64,000 nt of DNA from Leguminivora glycinivorella (taxonomy: Eukaryota > Arthropoda > Insecta > Lepidoptera > Tortricidae), in assembly GCF_023078275.1 (NCBI RefSeq), contig NC_062971.1, positions 10,974,001 through 11,038,000 of the forward strand, given 5' to 3'. Both the position numbers and the translations under genes were made by a program. The notes under the pieces are model-generated. The model saw only the letters and a list, made by a program, of their open reading frames with translations, was not told the DNA's origin and ran no database searches. Positions 35,801-47,800 of this stretch are shown here, in pieces. Each line of letters begins with the position of its first letter. Within the stretch, counting starts at the first letter, position 1.

Positions 35801-38800
35801 GTCATGGTGTTCGTCCACGCACGGAATGCCACACACACCACTGCAATGATTCTCAAGGAGCTCGCTCAGAAAAAGGGTCACCTGAAACACTTCGAGCCTG
35901 AAGACTCGGGGGGATTCTTGAAAGCGAAGAAAGCTATAAGCAGTAGTCCTAATAAGGTGCTGAGCGAGCTGTTCGCGGCTGGGTTCGCGTGCCATCATGC
36001 TGGCATGCTGAGGAGTGACAGGTAAGACTCGTCGCAGTAACTTATAGCGTTGGTTTCATTGTTGTACACACCACAGTGTTGATTCTCAAGGAGCTCGCTC
36101 AGAAAAAGGGTCACCTGAAACACTTCGAGCCTGAAGACTCGGGGGGATTCTTGAAGGCGAAGAAAGCTATAAGCAGTAGTCCTAATAAGGTGCTGAGCGA
36201 GCTGTTCGCGGCTGGGTTCGCGTGCCATCATGCTGGCATGCTGAGGAGTGACAGGTAAGACTTCAGATGTAGCGATAACTTATAAACGCGTTGGTTTTTC
36301 ATTGTTATACACACCACTACATCTGTGTTGATTCTTAAGGAGCTCGCCTCAGCAAAAAGGACGGTTATCAAGTCGTCTGTAAATATGTTCACTTCGAGCC
36401 GATGAAGACTCATACAGGGGAATTCTTGAAGGCGAAGAAAGCTATAAGCAGTAGTCCTAATAAGGTGCTGAGTGAGCTGTTCGCGGCTGGGTTCGCGTGC
36501 CATCATGCTGGCATGCTGAGGAGTGACAGGTAAGACTTCTCGCAATAACTTATAGCGTTGGTTTCATTGTTATACACACCACACTGTTGATTCTCAAGGT
36601 CAGAACTCGCTCCTCAAAAACGGCACGGTCACATTAAAGAACACTTGGAGCCTGAAGACTTTGGGGGGATTCTGATGAAGGCCAGAAGAAACTCCTCAAG
36701 ATCTCGAACAGCACGAAAGTGACTTTTCCTTCGTATTTTTTCCGGAAACATTCGTATTTGTTATGCTTGTTTAAACAGTTTCAGTACGCCTTGTATTGAG
36801 ACTGACTGAAATAACATGACACGTTCGTACGTTTCTGTAAGAATACTAAGGAATATATTTTCGCATTACAGCTGTGCGTTGTGTGCAGTTTTTTTTTATA
36901 TGGTCAAAACCTCCACGATTCTAAAGGAGATTGCTCAGAAGATGGTTTGCCATGGAATCCAATGCATAAAACTCGGAATAAATATGTCTGTCCTATAAAA
37001 ATCAAAGGGATTACATCAAATCAGCAAAATTTTTTGGCACCATAATTGTTGATCTGAAAATCACTAAGGGCCGGTTGCATCACCGTTAAAGCGTTCGTTA
37101 AATTTTATTGTATGGGAACTTCCATAGACGTCTGCTACGATGATGTGTCTGTCAAATGTGGTTGATGCAACTGGCCCTAAGTAGGACACAGAGTATGGCT
37201 GGTGAAAAAAACACTGTTTAATATGTAGAATGATTTTAATATGAATGTTGCAATTATGAATTTCTTTGATTATAGGAACATGGTAGAGAGATATTTCTCC
37301 GAAGGCTACATAAAGGTGCTCGTGTGCACATCAACACTAGCTTGGGGAGTGAATCTGCCCGCGCATGCCGTCATTATAAGGGTAAGTGCTAAATCATTGC
37401 TAAAGCTATAAAGTTGGCTTTTCAATTAATTAATTTTTTCGTATAAAATATGAGCATAATACAGTGTAACTAATCGCATCACAGCGCGAAACGAGTAACA
37501 ATTCTAGTACTACGTAGTTTATTCCGTGGCGGATTGATTAAAGAGAAAAACAGCCACAACTGTATTTATGTACTGTAATGTTACATTTTTCGCGATTTTG
37601 TAATTGGTTCAACAGTCCCGTACTTAGTATTATTCAGTATATTTTTTATTAACCTTGTAAAAATGCCGAAATGCTTACTAAGACACCTATAATTTGTAGT
37701 ATGAGGTGACATTTCATAAGTAGTACGTGTTTTATGACCTACGATTTCCACAGGGTACAGAAATCTACGACCAAAGCCACGGCACATTCGTGGACCTCAG
37801 TATCCTGGACGTATTGCAAATCTTCGGGCGAGCTGGGCGACCTCAGTTCGACAAGTCCGGCACCGGCATCATAATAACCACCCACGACAAACTCACGCAC
37901 TACCTCAAGTCCATGACCAACCAGTTTCCCATTGAGAGTAACTTTATCAATTTGTTGGCTGATAACTTGAATGCTGAGGTAAGTTCATAAATAAGTATAT
38001 AAATAGTACGTACCTAGATAAATTACACTTCCTTTCGCCAAATCAACCATTAGGTACGTCTTAGGTGAGGCATGTCTATAACATCTATGTCAAAGTTATT
38101 TTCAACATCAGGGTTTAAGGGTAACAATTGCGTGTGCACAGTGATTGTAATATACGATGTTTAATGCCAGATGTCTTCACTTGCGATAAATATTATAGGA
38201 CATTTTTCACAGAGTAAAAAGTCTAATGAAACTTAATTTGCAGGTGGCGTTAGGAACTGTCACGAATATTGACGAAGCAGTAGAATGGCTGAGTTATACG
38301 TACTTGTTTGTACGCATGCGAATCAATCCACAGGTATATACAACAAAATCCTCTAAACTTTTTACGATTTTAGATGGTATATTTTTAAAATTGACACAAC
38401 ATTGGTTGAATTTACGAAGACGAGATCGGTCTCTAAAACGTATAATGTACTTTCACTTCATCAATAGGTATATGGCCTAACCTATGGCGACGTTCAAGAA
38501 GAACCCATGTTAGAGACGAAACGCAGGCAGCTTATCACAACGGCAGCCATGACGCTCGACAAAACGCACATGATACGGTACAATGAACGGACTGGCGACC
38601 TTAACATTACAGGTATGTATGTTTTCAGCTATGTATGGGAGACCCTAAGTCTTTCGCTGCAGAGAATGCATAGCTTAAATTGAAATAATGTGCGACCTAC
38701 AGCTGTAATGTGAGACAAAGTCATTTATCAATACATTAGACAAAGGTCTGACGATACGTATCGCCTGTGAGTCCTGTCCTGTGACGTCGTTTGAGTTGGC

Positions 38801-41800
38801 GCGACTTTGTCACACTTCGCTTGACAAGTCTGGCAAAAGCTCGTGCTACATGTACCTGTATGTATGATTGCTACAGTCTATGATTTATCATGCCATTTCG
38901 TGTATTATCCCTAAAAGAGCCTAGTCTAGTCTAATAATTTTACTACAATATTTTTGATAGGGCTCAGTGAAATTGTTTAAATTGTAAAACTGGTCCATGA
39001 CTCATGACTAAAGAAGTTTAAAAAACCCTTAGTTATTAAAAGTGTTGTCTTTTCTCGTTGAGGCAAACTCTAAACTAGCTATAGTATAATCGTAACCTTC
39101 CGTAGTCACTCGGGGTAATAAACGTTACATTTACAAAATATTGTCCAATTCGTTTGGCAGATTTGGGCCGAACAGCCAGTCACTACTACATAACCTGCGA
39201 GACTATGGAAGTGTTCAACTCCATGGTCCGCAAATCCATGACACAGGGCTACGTTTTAGAGATGCTTACCAGGTGCTCGGATTTCCAGCAGCTCAAAGTA
39301 AGTAACTATTATATAGCTATAAATTAATTCCATGTACAGTCAACCAATTGGAACCCTAGGCCACTCTACAACCATGTCAAAATGACAAGCAGTAAGAGTT
39401 TTCTTACAATCTGATTTATAACGTCACTGTGACATAGTTCTACAGGGTTCCCATTGGTTGACTGTATTTCGTAGTATTCATGACAGCTAAAAATAAAGAA
39501 TACCTCTAGGTATGTTACGGTGCTTTGCTAACACTTGTTTTAATCGTTTTATGTATCATAATTCCGTTTGATAGGTACCTATATCTTCGTGGTGCAATCT
39601 GAAAGGTGTACCTGAGGTGAACATTAAAACATTGGTCCTTCGGGCCGGATAATGACTCAAAATTACCATTCGATTATGCCACAAGGTTATCATATCGCTT
39701 GTACTGATTTATTTGTCATTTTGTTTATAGGTGCGTAAAGAAGAACTCACGGAACTTTGGAACCTCAAGGACCAGTATTGCGAGTTGCGTATAGAGGACG
39801 CCCCCGAAGACATTCACTGGAAAATCAACATCCTGCTGCAGACTTACTTGTCAAGGGGGCGTGTCAACGGATCTTCGCTACAGTCGGATTTGAACTATAT
39901 CAGCCAAGTATATCGATAATGTATATTATTATTCTCATCTGCCAAGGCCAGTCTAGATGGAGCAATTTTTGATCTTCTCAAAAGCAGTCTGGTTAAAATT
40001 GTCATTCCCGTTGAGTTAATAGGGCTGCAAGGTCTTAATTGTACCTCAAAAAAGTAGGTACTTCTCTTTGTCAAGTGGTCCGCAGGAACAGTTCAAGCAT
40101 TTTTGATCGAGATATATAATCTAATTGCCAATATGGGCATTAATGAAATAAGTAAGGCTGTCTAAAACTGATCTTAACTTAAAACATAAACACGTATTAA
40201 TTGTATCTTGGTGACACTATACGGTTTCATTTATTATTATATAATATATTTATGCATTATTAAGTTCTCCATTCACAAATTCTTTCAGAATGCAGTGCGC
40301 ATAATCGGGCTCTATTCGAGATCACACTTCGCAAAAACAACGCCTACATGGCCGCGCTTTACCTCAAGATGGCCAAGATGCTCGAATTGCAACAATGGGA
40401 CTTCTACAGCGATATGAGACAGTTCAACTGCTTCCCTAATGAGATCCTTAAGCACATCGAGTACCCGATGCTGAAGCCGGATCAGATCCGGGATATGGAT
40501 TGGAAAGAGCTTGGTAAGATTTTTGATAGGTTTACAAACATCCTCGGATTTTATAGCGATGAAAGGGGAATAAGACAAATCAGTGTTCATTTAATTATTG
40601 CTTTCGAATTCACCCGAAAACTGAAGGCCCTTTTTAAATCTGTTGTTGTTTAGCTGTTGATTGTATCCGACCAAATTTTTAGATACATAGTTATTTTTGT
40701 TGTTTTTAGGTGACCTTATAAGGAATCCGAAAGCAGCGCGGCATCTAAAGAAGTGCGCCGACGAATTCCCTCTACTAGAGATGGAAGCCAGCTTGCATCC
40801 CATTACGAGAACGGTACTTCGGATACGACTCACCATCACGCCTAATTTCAAGTGAGTAAATCTCTTTTCGGTTGACTGGTATCCTTATTTGCCTACAATA
40901 CTATTCCAACCGATGAGAAGTTTTTGTCTATGGGAGGTAAAAATCTTCCCCAACGAAGAAAACCTAAGTGCGTTTTCACATTATCCGATCCGATATCGGA
41001 TGTCGGACCTATATTCCATACATTACAGGCGCCATCTTAATTTTTTCCATTGAAATCCATCCGACATCCGATGTCGGATCGGATAATGTAAAAACCGCCT
41101 AACAAATACATAGATGTTTTTTGACATAAAATTCAAAGGAGACTAATTTAAATAAACCTGGGACCGCGGCTCAGCAGGCAGGATCACTACCGACTGAGCC
41201 AGACCGATCGTCTGACTTTAATATGGTTTCGTAATTTTTGTAAACTTGTTGGCAGTTCAATAAGACATGTGAAGTGATTGTTAACAAAGAATGCCTTGAT
41301 TACAGATGGAACGACAAATATCATGGAAAAGCACCCGAAGCATTCTGGATATGGGTGGAGGACCCTGACAATGACATCATGTACTACAATGAGTTCTTCC
41401 TCATCACCAAGAAACAAGTGAGTAAATATTTTTATATAAAGTAATAATACGCTTTAATATCATTTGAAACAAGCTAGTTTATTTTCCTTGACGTGTTAGA
41501 GGAAATCATGAAATCTAGTATATATGGCTTATGGTAGTTATAGTTGATTTTTTACCTTTTGTAACTTTTTATGAGTCGTTTAAAGTACGTTGAATTTACA
41601 TCCATTAGCAGTATAGTTCTAAGAAGCATTCATAAATCTCTATGAATGCTTCTTCGACTTTCGCGCTTATTTCTCGGGTGGAAACCAACGTGTTACATGC
41701 ACTGCTATTTTTGCTTCCGTACTGTCCACCATTCAAGACAGAAGTTTTCTTTATACACCTTCACGTCCTTCACGCCTACTTGCCTTTATAGTTATTTATT

Positions 41801-44800
41801 CTGCCTGTACTTAAAAACTGTGTTGTATTTTAGGTAATAACAAATGAACCGCAAGAACTCATCATAACGATACCCATCACAGAACCGCTACCGCCGCAAT
41901 ATTACATTAGAGCGACATCCGAAAGGTAAAAAGTTATTTACAATGATTTACTTTACTATATGTGAGTGTGCATGGGAAAACGTCCCACTTTGTCGATTGC
42001 TATAAAGCCGCTTTGTCAGTTTATTCATATAAAGATACAAGTAAATCTCAAAGCTTAATGGTAATCGACAAAGTGGGACGTTTTCCCAAACACACTCACA
42101 TATGAAGTTTAATATTCGCTAACTGTAAAATTAAAAACTAAGGTCACCAGGAGTTATTCCATTTTTTTTTTTATAAAAATATTGTGACAGGTTTAACATC
42201 TTCCTCTTATACTGTTGTAACAACAAATATACGAGCACTGTAAGTAAGTACGACTGTACATAGTACATACAGATTACAGGGGCACCTGTATCCTATAGGC
42301 TGAATAAATGATTTGTATCAGAGTAATTACTGTGATTTAGTGTATGACACACATACAGCAATGTTCATGAAATAATTAAAATGTCTACAATAAATTAATA
42401 ACTCCATTTTTTTTTAGATGGCTGGGTTCAGAAAGCGTGTTGCCCTTGACATTCCAGCACCTAATTCTGCCTGAAACGCATCCGCCACACACAGGTACGT
42501 GCATTTCGTGTGACACGGTGTGACTAAACTTATACATGACTTACGTGTAATGAAATCCGTTCCATATCACCATTGTTGCTAAAAGCATTACCGATAATGA
42601 AAACTGCTTGCCGATTACCAAAATAATTAGTTTTATTATGAATAGCTAATTAAATAACATTGTATAGAGACAATTAGATATCAATGGGTTCACTTTTCGA
42701 TTCCTCTGTTGTGAAAAGTTTTAATTACGGATTACATGAAATAAATATTAAGAAACATTAATAAAGATTAAGAATACCATGAAAGATTTAGGTACTGATA
42801 GACGTATCCCCTTATTTATAAACGTTCACTAAAGTTATCAAGCCGATAAAGTTCGTTTGTCCCTTTCCGACGTATTGGTGTGATAGAAAGGGACAAACGA
42901 ACTTTATCGGCTTGATAACTTTAGTGAACGTTGATGAATAAGAGGGTCATTTTTTTTGTAATGAGCATTCTCGTGAACAGATGAAATTACTAGCGTCCGT
43001 CAAACTATTCGATGAATAAACTGCTCGATCTTCAGTGCGAGCCTATCATCAGCTTTATTTTTCTTGCAGATCTACTAGAGCTCCAACCACTCCCAGTGAC
43101 GGCTCTCAACAATCCCTCATACGAGATGCTGTACAACTTCAGCCACTTCAACCCTATCCAGACGCAGATCTTCCACTGCTTATATCACACGGATAACAAC
43201 GTGCTACTGGGCGCGCCTACTGGCTCGGGCAAGACCATCGTCGCTGAGGTTGCCATGTTTAGGGTGTTCAACCAGTATCCCGGGTGTAAGGTAAGTCTAC
43301 CTTACCTCAGTCATACAATAGTTACTCAACGACTTTCTTTCTCAATAGTTTCTCCAACATCCAGACGCAGATCTTTCACTGCTGTACCACACGGATAACA
43401 ACGTGCGACGCGGTGCGCCTACTGGCTCTGGCACGACCATCGTCGCTGAGGTCGCCATGGTACTACTTACCTCAGTCATATGATGGTTACTTCAACATCC
43501 AAACGCAGATCTTCCACTGCCTTTACCACACAGACAACAACGTACTACTGGACTCGCCTACCGGCTCCGGCAAGACTATCGTGGCTGAGGTCGCCATGTT
43601 CAGGGTGTTCAACCAATACCAAACCTAACAATACCAATGGTGTAAGGTAGAGCCACCTTACCTCAGTCATACAATAGTTACTTCAACATCCAAACGCAGA
43701 TCTTCCACTGCTGTACCACTTGAATACGACCTTTACTAAATTTTCTTTGCAGGTTGTTTACATTGCACCTCTAAAAGCTCTTGTGAAGGAGCGCATCAAA
43801 GATTGGAAAATAAGACTGGAAGATAAATTGGGAAAGAAAGTCGTCGAATTGACAGGTTAGTTAATAGCTGAATACTATGTCCTGTTTACAGAGTTTTACT
43901 TAGTTTTAACATAGTTTAATGTTCTGAAAACAAGAAAAAAGGATTACAACTAAGTTTTCTATTTGCTCCTATGCTTTCCATTGCGCATATACGATTGTTT
44001 TAGATACCTTCCGTGCTTAAAGATATACTATGTCTAGGTGACGTGTCCCCGGACATCCGGGCCATTCGCAGTTCCCACGTCATAGTAACCACGCCGGAGA
44101 AATGGGACGGCATCAGTCGCTCGTGGCAGACTAGGAATTATGTACGAGATGTCGCGCTTATAGTCATCGACGAAATACACCTGCTGGGCGAAGACAGAGG
44201 ACCAGGTGTTGGAGGTTATTGTATCGAGGTAAGTGTAACTCAAAGTGTTGGTGTAAGGTACGATTTACTTGCTCTCTCTGTTTACTTCAGCAGGGGGCTG
44301 GGTTTGAGTTATGTTACATTAAAATCAGTTGATAATTTTCAACAGTTCCTAATTATAGTTAATTGTTTCAGAACAAACTTTATCGAGTCTCATACATCGA
44401 GAAGGCTGCGGATCATCGGTCTGTCCACAGCGCTGGCCAACGCTAAAGACTTGGCGAACTGGTTGAACATTGGTGAAATGGGGCTCTATAACTTCAGACC
44501 TTCTGTGCGGCCCGTGCCACTGGAGGTAATATTTTAATTCTCCAATTTCACACATTTTTGTTAAAAATAAACTAAACTTACAACTGAAAAGGGTTTTAAG
44601 GGCATTATGGGTTAACAAAAATATAAATTACTCAATACGCTGAATAAATGACTACTCAGTTACACGATGCACACTTGTTTAAACGGAGCAATTTAGTTTT
44701 ACTAGTAATTAAAACAAGAGTGTGATAACCTGACCCTTGAGCACAACTTGCCTTGTCGCGCGCTTGATGTATGGTCTCGCGCGCGACAAGGCAAGTTGTA

Positions 44801-47800
44801 CTCAAGGGTCAGTCTGTAGCTAGAGGGGCAGATGTAATGATTACCTTGGCACAGACAAATGACCAAGCGAAAGCACTACTTCTCGTGATGGTTTCCTGTG
44901 TTCAATTCATCGCGTTCGTTATTCGCCTCTCTTAAAGTACTTTAAGATGTAGCTGACGAGATATCAATGTTTTTGCAAACAGGTCCACATATCAGGACAC
45001 CCAGGCCGCCACTACTGCCCGCGCATGATGACCATGAACAAACCCACGTTCCAAGCCATCCGACAACATTCGCCGGCCGCTCCTGCCCTCGTCTTCGTCT
45101 CCAGTCGAAGACAGACCAGGTATGTCTGAGCAGGTTCTTATATCAAGGCATCCAGCTTTCAAATCACGTTTCTAATTTCGACGACCATGAACAAGTGTAC
45201 CTTCCACTCGTTGGCAGGCTCCCACTGAAAATTAACCAAATTCTCTATTAGAATTTAAATTAATTAAGCATAAATCCACACCTAAATGCATGTTTATGTT
45301 ACCAGGTTAACAGCGTTGGATTTAATAGCGTACCTCGCAGCCGAAGACAACCCGAAACAATGGCTGCACATGCAAGAGTCAGAAATGGAGCAAATCCTAT
45401 CGAACATTCGAGAATCAAACCTTAAGTTGACGCTTGCGTTCGGCATCGGCATACATCACGCGGGCTTGCACGAAAGAGACAGAAATACGGTTGAAGAATT
45501 GTTTATCAATCAGAAGATTCAGGTACGCATCAAATGAAATGCTTGTCTTGTCTTATCTGTTTTTCCATGGCCTATTTACATCGCGCTGAAGGTTTGATAG
45601 ATGTAATTGTATATTCTCCTAAAGATTCCACTTCATACACGTCAGAACTATAAACAATGCTTTTTTTATAATTTCTCGTTATAGTGAAGACTATGAGCTT
45701 TTTGTGTTTTAAGTGTTTGAATTGAACTGTAGAAGCATCTGCTCATTATCGTAAACTATCAATATCAAATTGAGAACACAGACCGCAAGTTAACAGATCC
45801 TCGAACCGCGCGGTCTTTATAACTGCATGAGCTTTATATCAGAATCAGTTTTAGTTTGTTCAACTTCATCTTAATCTTTCAGGTTCTAATCTGCACAGCA
45901 ACGCTGGCGTGGGGCGTGAACTTCCCCGCGCACCTGGTAGTCATCAAAGGCACGGAATACTTCGACGGCAAGCAGAAGCGATACGTGGACATGCCCATCA
46001 CAGACGTGCTGCAGATGATGGGCCGTGCCGGCCGGCCGCAGGTATTTGTGCTAGGCATTTTAGGTACCAAGCAATTTTCCTATTATTATTTTGCTTCCTT
46101 GCGTAGTCCAGGCGTTTTGCCATGGCCCATGAAAGCCTAGGTTCTGCTTTGGAAACTAATTCCAGGATTTGACGTAAGCATTAATTTATGGGAGAACTAC
46201 TGTCATATGGCCTTCAAAACTTGCCTACTAGGCACACTTCGGACTGAAAAACATATTAAATGACAATTTGGTGTATAAGTTGCGCAAAACTCTGAAAACT
46301 CAACGCTATTAAACGCTATTCCTCTTGGACATGCTTTCAACCCGCATTATTAGGAAAAACTTGTCGCTTCCGAAAGTCTTACCTTACTTAGTCCGATTTA
46401 ACCCTAGGACCACCAGCGCTCCACATATTCGTATCAATATATTTTCGTATTAGCAATTTTCCTATTATTCATTATCAAATAATGGAGTACTTTATCTTTT
46501 ATCTCTAACAGTACGACAACGAAGCGCTGTGTGGCAGTGGTATTGGTGCACGACAACATTTCCATCGTCATCATCTAGAAACTGTGCGTTTCTCCAGAAA
46601 CTTCCTGAAGCTAAACTGTCGCCTGCGGTATTTCCGGACCGATACGACCTTCAAATCTTCAAGAAAAGAGCGTACACCCATCTTAAAGGCCGGCAACGCA
46701 CCTCCAACACCTCTGGTGTTTCGGGTGTCCATGGGCGGCGGTGATCGCTTACCATCAGGCGACCTGTCTGCTCGTTTGCCTCCTATCCCATAAAAAAAAA
46801 AAAAAAAAATTTTGGTGTATAAGTTGCGCAAAAGTCTAAAAACTCAACGCTATTAAGCGGGGTTTCAACCCGCATTATTAGGAAAAGTCGCACGGTCTTA
46901 CCGCTAGGCCCTAGGCCACCAGCGCTCCACATATTCGTATCAATATATTTGTATTAGCAATTTTCCTATTATTCATTATCAAATAACTTTACCTTTATCT
47001 CTAACAGTACGACAACGAAGGTGTGGCAGTGGTATTGGTGCACGACCAAAAGAAGAACTTCTACAAGAAGTTCCTGTACGAGCCGTTCCCCGTCGAGTCC
47101 AGCCTGCTCGAGGTGCTCGCCGACCATCTCAACGCCGAGATCGTTGCTGGTACGTAACAAGAGTCAGGAGCAGGAAAAGTCCAGAAGAACTTCTACAAGA
47201 AGTTCCTGTACGAGCGAGGTGATCGCCGACCATCTCAACGCCGAGATCGTTGCTGGTACGTAACAAGAGTCGGAGCAGGAAAAGTCCAGAAGAACTTCTA
47301 CAAGAAGTTCCTGTACGAGCGAGGTGATCGCCGACCATCTCAACGCCGAGATCGTTGCTGGTACGTAATAAGGATAAGTGTGACTACCTGTGGCCTGTTT
47401 CACGGTCATAATGATACTAGACACCAGCAGCGGCTGGTCCATACAAGCCGATTCCCACCGGCTTGCCTAAAATTTATTACAAGTAAAGTACCTAATGTAG
47501 GTTCTTTTTGCTCGGTGTCGCCTAGCAGAAATTTTCACCAGCAGCCACTGCTAGACACTGACAATATTGTGCCCATTTCTCGGTCAGATGAGCTTCTAGC
47601 GTCAATATTTACTTGTTTGATGGGCAATGAACTATTAAGTGTCAATATTGGGCCATAATTGTCATCGCCTCGATACAGGCCGCTTTAGTTCCTCATAATC
47701 ATAATGTCGACACTTTATCGCTCAATTCTGATTATAACCCTCTTTTCTAGCATACCATTTGTCCAAGTATTGAGTTAGTGTCATCAAGGATGACAGTGAA

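Noticed and set aside
35738..36532. Exon 12 copies as mutually exclusive alternative exons
   Set aside because: The first copy lacks an acceptor giving the right frame; joining from the exon 12 donor shifts the frame at once. The later copies contain indels.
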